Positions 42,872 to 52,500 of a DNA stretch of 64,000 nucleotides are shown piece after piece (within the stretch, counting starts at the first letter, position 1; each line of letters opens with the position of its first letter). Source of the stretch: an uncultured Bacteroides sp. (lineage in GTDB: Bacteria > Bacteroidota > Bacteroidia > Bacteroidales > Bacteroidaceae); the NCBI GenBank assembly GCA_902492205.1, contig CABUKU010000007.1:71770-135769 (forward strand). The letters run 5' to 3'. The translations under genes were made by a program, and so were the position numbers. Below the pieces are notes generated by a model. The model had not been told where the DNA came from. It worked only from the letters and a program-made list of their open reading frames with translations, and did no database searches.

Positions 42872-44569
42872 ATGAGTAAAGAATTAATTTCAGGCGGAGA
42901 AGCTTTGATGCGTTCATTGGAATATCATGGCGTACGTACGATTTTCGGTTATCCCGGAGGTTCTATCATGCCCACATTCGATGCCCTATATGACCATCAA
43001 AATAGCTTAAATCATATATTGGTTCGTCACGAACAAGGAGCTGCCCATGCAGCACAAGGTTATGCCCGCGTTTCGGGAGAAGTGGGAGTATGCTTGGTAA
43101 CAAGTGGTCCCGGTGCGACAAATACGGTTACAGGTATTGCCGATGCAATGATTGACAGTACTCCTATTGTAGTAATTGCCGGTCAGGTGGGAACTGCTTT
43201 CCTCGGTACGGATGCTTTTCAGGAAGTAGATTTGGTAGGCATAACCCAGCCAATCACTAAATGGAGTTATCAAATCCGTCGTGCGGAAGATGTACCTTGG
43301 GCTGTGGCACGTGCTTTCTATATTGCCAAGAGTGGTCGTCCCGGTCCTGTGGTGCTCGACTTTGCAAAGAATGCACAGGTAGAAATGATGGAATACACTC
43401 CGGCTAAACTTGATTTTATCCGTAGCTATGTTCCTGTTCCCGATACAGACTTTGAAGCAGTGAAGACTGCTGCCGAATTGATAAATGCTGCAAAGCGTCC
43501 TCTGGTATTGGTCGGTCAGGGAGTGGAACTGGGAAATGCACAGAAAGAATTACGTACTTTCATTGAAAAGGCGGATCTTCCGGTTGGCTGTACGCTGCTT
43601 GGATTATCAGCTTTGAAAACGGAACATTCATTGAATATGGGCATGCTCGGTATGCATGGTAATCTTGCTCCCAATGTGAAAACAAATGAGGCGGATGTTA
43701 TCATTGCCGTAGGTATGCGTTTCGATGACCGCGTAACAGGCAAGCTCGATACTTATGCCAAACAGGCGAAGATTATACATTTCGACATTGATCCGGCGGA
43801 AATAGATAAAAATGTAAAAACGAATGTGGCTGTTCTTGGCGACTGCAAGGAGACACTTGCTGCTGTTACGGAACTGCTTCAACCAAACAATCATAAAGAG
43901 TGGATCAATAGTTTCGCTTCTTATGCTAAAGAAGAAGATGAAAAAGTAATCCAGCCCGAACTTCATCCGGCAAGCGATGTTTTAAGCATGGGGGAAGTGG
44001 TACGTGCAGTGAGCGATGCTACCAATCACGAAGCTGTACTTGTGACCGATGTTGGCCAGAACCAAATGATTTCTGCACGTTATTTCAAATATAGCAAAGA
44101 CCGCAGCATCATAACTTCCGGCGGATTGGGAACAATGGGATTCGGTCTTCCGGCAGCCATAGGTGCTACCTTTGGACGTCCCGACCGCACCGTTTGCGTA
44201 TTTATGGGAGATGGCGGTTTGCAGATGAACATTCAGGAGTTTGGAACGATTATGGAACAAAAAGCTCCGGTTAAGATGATTGTGCTTAACAATAATTATT
44301 TAGGTAATGTTCGTCAGTGGCAGGCCATGTTCTTTAACGGCAGATACTCCTTTACCCCGATGCTGAATCCGGATTATATAAAGATAGCCTCGGCTTATGA
44401 TATTCCGGCAAAGCGTGTCAAGACTCGTGCGGAATTAAGTGAAGCTATCGAGGAAATGCTAGCTACCGACGGAGCTTATTTGCTCGAAGCATGTGTGGTT
44501 GAAGAAGGAAACGTGTTGCCGATGACACCTCCGGGTGGTTCGGTAAACCAAATGTTGTTGGAATGTTAA
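42872..44569 (+). CDS. ilvB: acetolactate synthase large (catalytic) subunit
   Basis: A 565-residue ThDP-dependent enzyme that condenses two pyruvates, or pyruvate and 2-ketobutyrate, to acetohydroxy acids. The catalytic glutamate region is LVRHEQGAAHAAQGYAR. The central domain is FAD-binding. The C-terminal ThDP/Mg motif is GDGGLQMNIQEFGTIMEQ followed by LNNNYLGNVRQWQAMF. It is 64 bp after ilvD and 13 bp before the regulatory-subunit gene. Confidence 0.97.
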   Translation: MSKELISGGEALMRSLEYHGVRTIFGYPGGSIMPTFDALYDHQNSLNHILVRHEQGAAHAAQGYARVSGEVGVCLVTSGPGATNTVTGIADAMIDSTPIVVIAGQVGTAFLGTDAFQEVDLVGITQPITKWSYQIRRAEDVPWAVARAFYIAKSGRPGPVVLDFAKNAQVEMMEYTPAKLDFIRSYVPVPDTDFEAVKTAAELINAAKRPLVLVGQGVELGNAQKELRTFIEKADLPVGCTLLGLSALKTEHSLNMGMLGMHGNLAPNVKTNEADVIIAVGMRFDDRVTGKLDTYAKQAKIIHFDIDPAEIDKNVKTNVAVLGDCKETLAAVTELLQPNNHKEWINSFASYAKEEDEKVIQPELHPASDVLSMGEVVRAVSDATNHEAVLVTDVGQNQMISARYFKYSKDRSIITSGGLGTMGFGLPAAIGATFGRPDRTVCVFMGDGGLQMNIQEFGTIMEQKAPVKMIVLNNNYLGNVRQWQAMFFNGRYSFTPMLNPDYIKIASAYDIPAKRVKTRAELSEAIEEMLATDGAYLLEACVVEEGNVLPMTPPGGSVNQMLLEC

Positions 44570-44582
44570 TAGGAGAGTCGTT

Positions 44583-45140
44583 ATGGAAAATAAAGCATTA
44601 TATACATTAATCGTTCATTCGGAGAACATTGCGGGTTTGCTTAATCAGGTTACGGCAGTGTTTACCCGTCGTCAGATAAATATTGAAAGTTTGAATGTTT
44701 CGGCGTCCTCTATTAAAGGAGTACATAAATATACCATTACTGTATGGACAGATAAGGATACCATAGAAAAAGTGGTGAAGCAGATTGAAAAGAAGATAGA
44801 TGTGTTGCAGGCACATTACTTTACGGATGATGAGATCTATTTCCATGAAATAGCTTTGTATAAAGTATCTGTTCCCGAGTTTCAATCGACTCCCGAAGCG
44901 TCGAAGGTAATCCGTCGCTACAATGCACGTATTGTGGAAGTGAACCCGGTGTTTGCCATTGTTGAAAAGAACGGTATCAGTGAAGATATTACTTCTCTTT
45001 ATGGAGAACTGAAAGCATTGGGATGTGTGTTGCAGTTCGTCCGTTCGGGACGTGTGGCTATCACTACCAGTTGCTTTGAACGTGTAAACGAATTCCTTTC
45101 ATACAGGGAAGAAAAATATAAGAACAGTAAAAAAGAATAA
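44583..45140 (+). CDS. ilvN: acetolactate synthase small (regulatory) subunit
   Basis: A 185-residue protein with an N-terminal ACT domain (YTLIVHSENIAGLLNQVTAVFTRRQ, ESLNVSAS) that binds valine for feedback inhibition. An ALS_ss C-terminal domain follows (about 95-170: IVEVNPVFAIVEKNG). It pairs with the catalytic subunit encoded just upstream. The symbol could equally be ilvH; the length of about 160-190 does not separate them. Confidence 0.95.
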   Translation: MENKALYTLIVHSENIAGLLNQVTAVFTRRQINIESLNVSASSIKGVHKYTITVWTDKDTIEKVVKQIEKKIDVLQAHYFTDDEIYFHEIALYKVSVPEFQSTPEASKVIRRYNARIVEVNPVFAIVEKNGISEDITSLYGELKALGCVLQFVRSGRVAITTSCFERVNEFLSYREEKYKNSKKE

Positions 45141-45145
45141 GCATA

Positions 45146-45889
45146 ATGAGTGAGGACAACAAAGTTGGAACATACAATTTCGTGGCGGAACCTTTTCATG
45201 TAGACTTTACCGGACATCTGACAATGAGTGTCTTGGGTAATCATCTGTTGAACTGTGCGGGATTTCATGCTGCGGATAGAGGATTCGGCATAGCTTCGTT
45301 GAATGAGAATCATTATACATGGGTGCTCTCACGCTTGGCGGTCGAATTGGAGGAAATGCCTTATCAATATGAGGCGTTTAGCATTCAGACTTGGGTAGAG
45401 AATGTTTATCGTTTGTTTACCGACCGTAACTTTGCCATTCTGAATAAAGACGGGAAGGAGATAGGCTACGCCCGTTCTGTTTGGGCTATGATAAGCATGG
45501 AGACACGTAAACCCGCCGATTTGCTTACCCTTCACGGTGGAAGCATTGTGGATTATGTATGCGACAAGGAGTGCCCGATTGAGAAAGCGGGACGCATAAA
45601 GGTTTCGGAAAATGCAGCTCCTGTGGAATATCAGACCAAATACAGTGATATTGATATTAACGGGCATGTGAACAGTATCAAATACATTGAGCATATCCTC
45701 GACCTTTTCCCGATAGAGATGTTTAAGGAAAAGCGTATCAAACGTTTTGAAATGGCTTATGTAGCCGAGAGTTATTATGGCGATGTCCTTTCTTTCTATA
45801 AAGAAGAAATTGATGGAAACACCTATGATATTGAAGTTAAAAAGAACGGCAAAGAGATCGTTTGCCGTAGTAAAGTGATATTTATTTAA
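45146..45889 (+). CDS. acyl-ACP thioesterase (FatA/FatB-like double hot-dog)
   Basis: A 247-residue acyl-acyl carrier protein thioesterase. The N-terminal hot-dog has FAEPFHVDFTG-like sequence and NENHYTWVLSRLAVELEEMP; the second hot-dog carries YSDIDINGHVNSIKYIEHIL, with the Asn and His of the catalytic motif. It hydrolyses acyl-ACP to free fatty acid. It sits between ilvN (5 bp) and ilvC (29 bp) and so is part of the branched-chain amino-acid operon. A link to branched-chain fatty acids, which Bacteroides makes from BCAA-derived starters, is plausible but inferred. Confidence 0.92.
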   Translation: MSEDNKVGTYNFVAEPFHVDFTGHLTMSVLGNHLLNCAGFHAADRGFGIASLNENHYTWVLSRLAVELEEMPYQYEAFSIQTWVENVYRLFTDRNFAILNKDGKEIGYARSVWAMISMETRKPADLLTLHGGSIVDYVCDKECPIEKAGRIKVSENAAPVEYQTKYSDIDINGHVNSIKYIEHILDLFPIEMFKEKRIKRFEMAYVAESYYGDVLSFYKEEIDGNTYDIEVKKNGKEIVCRSKVIFI

Positions 45890-45918
45890 GTTAGTTTATA
45901 GTTAAAAAGAAAAACAAA

Positions 45919-46962
45919 ATGGCACAATTGAATTTTGGTGGAGTTACGGAAAACGTAATGACTCGCGAAGAATTTCCTTTGGAAAAAGCAAGAGAAGTAT
46001 TGAAAAATGAAACAATTGCTGTAATCGGTTATGGTGTACAAGGCCCCGGTCAGTCATTGAACCTTAGAGATAATGGTTTCAATGTAATCGTAGGACAACG
46101 TGCGGGTAAAACATATGAAAAGGCGGTAGCTGACGGATGGGTTCCGGGTGAAACTTTGTTCGGCATCGAAGAAGCTTGCGAAAAAGCTACTATCGTTATG
46201 TGTCTGCTGTCTGATGCGGCTGTTATGTCTGTATGGCCTACTATGAAACCTTATCTGACTGCCGGAAAAGCTCTTTATTTCTCTCATGGTTTTGCTATTA
46301 CTTGGAGTGACCGTACAGGTGTTGTTCCTCCTAAAGATATTGATGTTATCATGGTAGCTCCTAAAGGTTCGGGTACTTCACTCCGTACTATGTTCCTCGA
46401 AGGCCGTGGCTTGAATTCATCTTATGCTATTTATCAGGATTATACCGGCAAGGCTATGGAAAGAACTATTGCTTTGGGTATTGGTATCGGTTCGGGATAT
46501 TTGTTTGAAACAACTTTCGTTCGTGAAGCTACTTCCGACCTTACAGGTGAACGTGGTTCATTGATGGGTGCTATCCAAGGTTTGTTATTGGCTCAATATG
46601 AAGTATTGCGTGAAAACGGACATACTCCTTCCGAAGCTTTCAATGAAACTGTTGAAGAGTTAACTCAGTCATTGATGCCACTGTTTGCAAAGAACGGTAT
46701 GGACTGGATGTATGCCAACTGTTCTACAACTGCTCAGCGTGGTGCTTTGGATTGGATGACTCCGTTCCATGATGCTATCAAACCGGTTGTTCAGAAGTTA
46801 TATCATAGCGTAAAGACCGGTAACGAAGCTCAGATTTCTATTGATTCTAACTCTAAACCCGATTATCGTGAAAAGTTGGAAGAAGAATTGAAAGCATTGC
46901 GTGAAAGTGAAATGTGGCAGACAGCTGTTACTGTTCGTAAACTTCGTCCTGAAAACAACTAA
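45919..46962 (+). CDS. ilvC: ketol-acid reductoisomerase
   Basis: A 347-residue NAD(P)H- and Mg-dependent enzyme that isomerises and reduces acetohydroxy acids. The Rossmann motif is AVIGYGVQGPGQSLNLRDNG, where GxGxQG is kept. The knotted C-terminal domain has TSDLTGERGSLMGAIQGLLLAQYEVL, with the Mg-binding acidic residues, and EELTQSLMPL. Last gene of the ilv operon; a terminator follows 29 bp after the stop. Confidence 0.97.
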   Translation: MAQLNFGGVTENVMTREEFPLEKAREVLKNETIAVIGYGVQGPGQSLNLRDNGFNVIVGQRAGKTYEKAVADGWVPGETLFGIEEACEKATIVMCLLSDAAVMSVWPTMKPYLTAGKALYFSHGFAITWSDRTGVVPPKDIDVIMVAPKGSGTSLRTMFLEGRGLNSSYAIYQDYTGKAMERTIALGIGIGSGYLFETTFVREATSDLTGERGSLMGAIQGLLLAQYEVLRENGHTPSEAFNETVEELTQSLMPLFAKNGMDWMYANCSTTAQRGALDWMTPFHDAIKPVVQKLYHSVKTGNEAQISIDSNSKPDYREKLEEELKALRESEMWQTAVTVRKLRPENN

Positions 46963-46991
46963 ACGAGATATAGATTGTTTAATCAACTGGT

Positions 46992-47026
46992 AAAGGCTGT
47001 CAGAAATGGCAGCCTTTTACTTTTTT
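46992..47026 (+). terminator. terminator of the ilv operon
   Basis: The stem AAAGGCTGTC with GGCAGCCTTT (10 bp, one G-U, short loop) is followed by TTAC and six T residues. Confidence 0.85.
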
Positions 47027-47139
47027 AGATAATTCTTCTTAAAATGCAGCAGCTTTAGTGAAAGACTATTAGGAATTTTGTAAAGTTTGGCAAACAATTT
47101 GTACTATTGCTACATATAATTATTTAAAGAAAAAAGATT

Positions 47140-47823
47140 ATGATTGCTTCTTATTGGATATTGTTTATTGGTATTGCCGTTGTGAGCTATCTGGTTCAGG
47201 CACATTTGCAGAGTAAGTTTAAAAAGTACTCACAGATACCTCTTTCCAATGGTATGACAGGACGTGATGTAGCTTTGCAGATGCTTCATGACAATGGAAT
47301 TTATGATGTGACGGTAACATCTACTCCCGGACATTTGACCGACCACTTCAACCCGATGAATAAAACGGTAAATTTGAGTGAAAGCGTATATAACAGTAAT
47401 AGTGTAGCTGCTGCTGCGGTTGCTGCCCATGAATGTGGTCATGCTGTTCAGCATGCACGTGCTTATGCTCCATTGAAGATGCGTTCGGCATTAGTACCTA
47501 TTGTACAATTCTCGTCCAGTATCATGAGTTGGATATTACTTGCAGGTATCTTGATGATACAATCTTTCCCTCAATTATTATTGGCGGGTATTATTTTGTT
47601 TGCTACAACTACTTTGTTTAGCTTCATCACTTTACCGGTGGAAATCAATGCAAGTAAACGTGCTTTAGTGTGGTTGAGCAGTGCAGGAATTACTAATTCT
47701 TCCAATCACCGACAAGCGGAAGACGCTTTGCGTTCCGCTGCCTATACATATGTAGTTGCGGCTCTTGGTTCATTGGCAACTTTGGTTTATTATATCTTTA
47801 TCTTCATGGGAAGAAGAGATTAA
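47140..47823 (+). CDS. YugP-like zinc metallopeptidase (membrane)
   Basis: A 227-residue membrane protein of the Zn_peptidase_2/YugP family. A first membrane helix (about 3-20) is followed by the soluble zinc site HECGH at 97-101 (VAAHECGHAVQHARAY). Further membrane helices lie at about 125-165 and 200-222, with a conserved ASKRALVWL segment between them. The role in vivo is unknown; such proteins are thought to be membrane proteases. It is an independent gene after the ilv terminator. Confidence 0.92.
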   Translation: MIASYWILFIGIAVVSYLVQAHLQSKFKKYSQIPLSNGMTGRDVALQMLHDNGIYDVTVTSTPGHLTDHFNPMNKTVNLSESVYNSNSVAAAAVAAHECGHAVQHARAYAPLKMRSALVPIVQFSSSIMSWILLAGILMIQSFPQLLLAGIILFATTTLFSFITLPVEINASKRALVWLSSAGITNSSNHRQAEDALRSAAYTYVVAALGSLATLVYYIFIFMGRRD

Positions 47824-47857
47824 AGAAAGATATTTAAAAAGTTAATGCATCGCTTTT

Positions 47858-47969
47858 TCAATCAACAAGTTGTTTATTTCAAATAACTTGTTGATTGTAA
47901 AAAACAACTTGATGATTGTAGCAAATGACTTGTTGATTGAAACAAATAATTTGCTTGTTGGCAAAAATG
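47858..47969. repeat. 21-bp quasi-tandem array C
   Basis: Units starting at 47865, 47886, 47907, 47928 and 47949 are spaced exactly 21 bp apart. Units 2-4 share ACTTGTTGATTG or ACTTGATGATTG followed by an A-rich half. The preceding CAATCAACAAGTTGTTT is the inverse complement of that core, so the array can form a strong hairpin. It fills the convergent gap between the protease gene and the mutarotase gene. No ORF or T-run. Confidence 0.82.
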
Positions 47970-47974
47970 AATGA

Positions 47975-48853
47975 TTATAAGCCTTCTATTTCAATTATAT
48001 ACTCTGCATGGAATATTCCTCCCGGAGCTAAATGCTGCATCCAGTCTTTGTCTTTGAACTCTCCTGTATAATTGACTCTGTCACAACGTCCATACCAAGG
48101 TTCGATACATACAAATGGTGCATTCTTGGTTGGAGGCGACCATAATCCCACGACAGGAGCTGTGAAATGCAGGCTTAAATAGGGCTTACGTTTCTTATCC
48201 AAGAGTGTGACTGTTTTAATTTGACTGTCCTCAAAGATAAGCGCATCTTTATCAAAAGTATGTATGTCGATAGGAAGTAATCCTTTAATCAGAGGTAGCG
48301 GATATTTATCGGTAGAGACACATCCCTTTTCTTTGATAAGTATGTAGTCTAAGTCATCGGTCTTGTCGAAAGTGAAAAAGCCTCTTCCTTGCACGGCGGG
48401 ATTAAAGTCAGGATAATAAAATGCCGGATGTGCACCGATTTGGAAATGCAATTCTTTGGTTCCGGTATTTTTGACAGTCCACAATACTTTTACTTTATTG
48501 TCGGTCAGTTGATAACCTATCTCTAATAAGAATGGAAACGGATAAACTTTCCGTGTTTCCTCATTGTCGGAAAAACGATAAAGTACTTCGTTTTCAGTTT
48601 CTTTTATTAATTCAAACTCATTGTCTCGGGCAAAGCCGTGTTGTGATAGCGGATAGGTAATTCCTTCATGTCTGTATTCGTTATTCCATACTCCGCCTAC
48701 AATGGGGAAGAGCACGGGTGAATGGCGTTTCCAGAAAGCCGGATCTGCTTGCCACAGGTATTCTTTACCGTCGGCATTGGAAACGATACTGCTCAGTTCT
48801 GCTCCGTGTGGAGCTACTTTTATGGTTAGTTTAGTGTTTGATAGTGTTTTCAT
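47975..48853 (-). CDS. aldose 1-epimerase (mutarotase) family protein
   Basis: A 292-residue beta-sandwich protein of the galactose mutarotase-like superfamily, the subgroup with GAELSSIVSNADGKEYLWQADPAFWKRHSPVLFPIVG. The catalytic/binding His are probably those in SQHGFARDNEFE and GAHPAFYYPDF; the C-terminus has CIEPWYGRCDRVNYTGEFKDKD. It likely interconverts anomers of an aldohexose or sugar phosphate. It is 13 bp downstream of the carbonic anhydrase gene, so they form a two-gene unit, though no functional link is obvious. Confidence 0.92.
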   Translation of the reverse strand: MKTLSNTKLTIKVAPHGAELSSIVSNADGKEYLWQADPAFWKRHSPVLFPIVGGVWNNEYRHEGITYPLSQHGFARDNEFELIKETENEVLYRFSDNEETRKVYPFPFLLEIGYQLTDNKVKVLWTVKNTGTKELHFQIGAHPAFYYPDFNPAVQGRGFFTFDKTDDLDYILIKEKGCVSTDKYPLPLIKGLLPIDIHTFDKDALIFEDSQIKTVTLLDKKRKPYLSLHFTAPVVGLWSPPTKNAPFVCIEPWYGRCDRVNYTGEFKDKDWMQHLAPGGIFHAEYIIEIEGL

Positions 48854-48866
48854 GTGTATATTCTTT

Positions 48867-49409
48867 TTAGATAATCAGTTTTAATTCTCCGGTGACGGAG
48901 TCAATGATAAATCCGTTTATTTTAATGTCCGACGGAATAAGTGGATGTTTCTTTACAAGCTCTACTGAGTTTTTGATTGCTTCTTCTACGCTGCTGAATC
49001 CATGTAGCCAAGATTCTACGTTTACTCCGCAATATTTCATCAGTTCGATGTTATTTTCCGATATTCCTCTTTCTTTCATGTGGGAAAGCACGCTTTGACT
49101 GTTCAGGCTTTGTGCACCGCAATCTGTATGACCTATAATCATAACTTGCTCCACTCCGAGCTCGTAAATGGCAATCAGTAAACTTCTTACTGCACTGCCG
49201 AATGGATGTGAGATAATACCTCCGGCATTTTTTATCATTTTTACGTCTCCATTCTTCAATCCTAAGGCGGCGGGGATTAATTCGAGCAGACGGGTATCCA
49301 TGCAGGAGATAATAGCTATTTTCTTATCAGGATATTTGTTGGTAAGGTATTTTTCATATCCTTTGTTCTTGACGAACTCTTCGTTGAATTTTAGAATTTC
49401 TTCAAGCAT
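48867..49409 (-). CDS. beta-class carbonic anhydrase
   Basis: A 180-residue enzyme for CO2/bicarbonate interconversion. The zinc ligands Cys36 (SCMDTR, with the Asp38/Arg40 dyad), His94 and Cys97 (GHTDCGA) are all present. The glycine-rich segment KNAGGIISHPFGSAVRSL is typical of the small type II beta-CAs. Bicarbonate supply matters for Bacteroides because of phosphoenolpyruvate carboxylation and succinate production. It is followed in the same direction by the mutarotase gene. Confidence 0.93.
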   Translation of the reverse strand: MLEEILKFNEEFVKNKGYEKYLTNKYPDKKIAIISCMDTRLLELIPAALGLKNGDVKMIKNAGGIISHPFGSAVRSLLIAIYELGVEQVMIIGHTDCGAQSLNSQSVLSHMKERGISENNIELMKYCGVNVESWLHGFSSVEEAIKNSVELVKKHPLIPSDIKINGFIIDSVTGELKLII

Positions 49410-49448
49410 TGCAGTTCTTTTTTAAAGTTGATGTACAAATATAACAAA

Positions 49449-49480
49449 AAAGGCGATAACCGGTTTAGGTTATCGCCTTT
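49449..49480 (-). terminator. terminator of the pyruvate:ferredoxin oxidoreductase gene
   Basis: A 13-bp perfect stem (AAAGGCGATAACC and GGTTATCGCCTTT, 6-nt loop) is followed on the minus strand by a run of six T residues and TTAT-like sequence. It is 27 bp past the stop codon of the large oxidoreductase gene. Confidence 0.93.
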
Positions 49481-49506
49481 ATATTATTGGTTAAGAATAT
49501 TAATTC

Positions 49507-52500
49507 TTATTCACCCCAAGTTTGGTTAGCCAAACGCTTGTAATTGTTGTAACGCCATTTAGCATTGTTTTCTGCTGCGTCAAACAATTCTTCAGCTTCT
49601 GTAGGATATTGTTTCATTACAGATGCGTAACGAACTTCGCCTTTCAGGAAGCCTTTGAAGTCAGCCCAGTTAGGTTCTTTGCTATCGAGAGAGAACGGAT
49701 TCTTTCCTTCAGCTTCCAAAGCCGGGTTGTATCTCCACAAGTGCCAGTAACCGCAAGCTACTGCCTTTTCTTCTTCTTCTTGTGATTTACCCATACCTGC
49801 CTTCAAACCGTGGTTGATACATGGAGCGTAAGCTATGATCAATGATGGTCCGGGATATGCTTCTGCTTCGCGGATAGCTTTCAGGGTCTGAGCTTGGTCA
49901 GCACCCATGGCAATCTGAGCAACATATACATAACCGTAAGTAGTAGCCATCAAACCGAGGTCTTTCTTACGTACTCTCTTACCTGCAGCAGCAAACTTAG
50001 CGATAGCTCCGACCGGAGTTGCTTTAGATGACTGACCACCTGTGTTAGAGTAAACTTCAGTATCGAGAACAAGGATGTTAACGTCTTTACCTGATGCGAT
50101 AACGTGGTCGAGACCACCGTAACCTATATCGTAAGAAGCACCGTCACCACCGATGATCCACTGGCTGCGTTTAACAAGATAGTGTTTCAATGAAGCAACT
50201 TGTTTGCAGATGTCGCAAGTGCAAGCTTCCACCATTGGGATAATCTTGTCTGCCAATTCCTTAGTCTTGTCTGCATCGAGCATGTTCTCCATCCATTCAC
50301 GGAACAGAGCTTTCAGTTCGTCTGAGCAGCAAGAGCATTCCTGAGCTTCAGTCATTATCTTAACAAGACGTGCGCGCATCTTTTCGTTGGCAAGTTCCAT
50401 ACCGAAACCGAATTCGCAGAAGTCTTCGAACAATGAGTTAGCCCAAGCAGGACCTTGTCCTTTTTCGTTAGTAGTATAAGGAGTTGAAGGAACAGAACCG
50501 GAGTAAATTGAAGAACACCCTGTTGCGTTAGCTACCATTTCGCGATCACCGAACAACTGAGTAATCAACTTAACGTATGGAGTTTCACCACAACCTGAAC
50601 ATGCGCCTGAGAACTCGAACAACGGAGTTGCGAACTGAGAGTTCTTCACGTTGGCTTTAACGTCAACCAAGTGTTGTTTGCTCTTCACGTTCTTGCTTAC
50701 ATATTCCCAGTTAGGAGCTTGTTCCAATTGAGATTCAAGATGTTTCATTGTCAACGCCTTGCCACCCTTCTTAGGATTACCCGGACAGATGTCGGCACAG
50801 TTACCGCAACCAAGACAGTCGAGAACGTCTACCTGAATACGGAATGTCATGCCGTCGAATGCTTTTCCTACTGCTTTCAGCATAGGGAAGTTTGCACCCT
50901 TCTGTTCTTCTGCATCGAGAACGAACGGACGGATAGAAGCATGAGGACAAACGTAAGCACACTTGTTACACTGGATACAGTTTTCAGCATTCCATTCCGG
51001 TACGAATGCAGCTACACCACGTTTTTCGTATTGTGATGTTCCCTGATGCCAAGTACCGTCTTCAATACCTTTGAATGCAGATACAGGAAGCAAGTCACCG
51101 TCTTGTGCATTGATAGGACGAACTACTTCGTTGATGAAAGCAGGATCGTTGTTTGCAGGAACTTCATCGTTAGGAAGATTAGCCCATGACGGATCGATAG
51201 TCAATTGTTTGTATTCACCACCGCGGTCAACTGCTGCGTAGTTCTTGTTTACAATGTCTTCACCCTTCTTACCGTAAGACTTCATGATGAACTTCTTCAT
51301 TTGTTCAACAGCCAAGTCTACAGGGATAACACCTGTGATACGGAAGAATGCAGACTGAAGGATTGTATTGGTACGGTTACCCAAACCGATTTCCTGTGCA
51401 ATCTGAGTTGCATTGATATAATATACTGAAATGTTCTTTTGTGCGAAGTAACGTTTTACGTTGTTAGGCAGGTGTTTTGCCAATTCTTCATCATTCCAGA
51501 TTGTGTTTAAAAGGAATGTACCGTTTTGACGAAGACCACGGGTTACATCATACATTCTCAAGTATGCCTGAACGTGGCAAGCTACGAAATTCGGAGTATT
51601 TACCAAATAAGTAGAGCGGATAGGAGTATCACCGAAACGAAGGTGAGAACAAGTGAAACCTCCCGACTTCTTAGAGTCATAAGAGAAGTATGCCTGACAG
51701 TGTTTGTCAGTGTTGTCACCGATGATTTTTACAGAGTTCTTGTTAGCACCTACCGTACCGTCAGCGCCAAGACCGAAGAACTTAGCTTCGAACATGCCTT
51801 CACCGCCAAGAGCGATTTCTTCCAATTGAGGAAGTGAAGTAAATGTTACGTCGTCGTTGATACCGATAGTGAACTGATTCTTAGGCATAGGCAAAGAAAG
51901 GTTCTCATATACAGAGATGATCTGTGCAGGAGTAGTGTCTTTAGAGCCTAAACCATAACGTCCGCCTACGATGATAGGAGCGTTTTCGTTTCCGTAGAAA
52001 CAGTCTTTTACATCCATGTATAATGGTTCGCCAACAGCTCCCGGTTCTTTAGTTCTGTCAAGAACAGCAATGCGTTTGGCAGTCTTAGGAACAGCAGCCA
52101 AGAAATGTTTGGCAGAGAACGGACGATACAAGTGAACGGCAACCAAACCTACTTTTTCGCCATTTGCGATAAGGTGGTCGATAGCTTCGCGTGCAGCTTC
52201 TGTTACAGAACCCATAGCGATGATAACGCGTTCTGCGTCTTCTGCACCATAGTAGTCGAACAAGCCATACTTGCGTCCTGTAATTTGAGAAAGTTCGTTC
52301 ATATATTCTTCTACGATAGCAGGAACGTCATCATAGAAAGGATTGCTTGATTCTCTGTGTTGGAAGAAGTGGTCGGGGTTTTCAGCCATACCACGTGCAA
52401 CAGGAGTGGAAGGATTCAATGCGCGTGCACGGAATTCTGCCAAAGCTTTTTGATCGATTAAGTGTGCAAGGTCTTCGTTGTCCAGCTTTTCGATTTTTTG

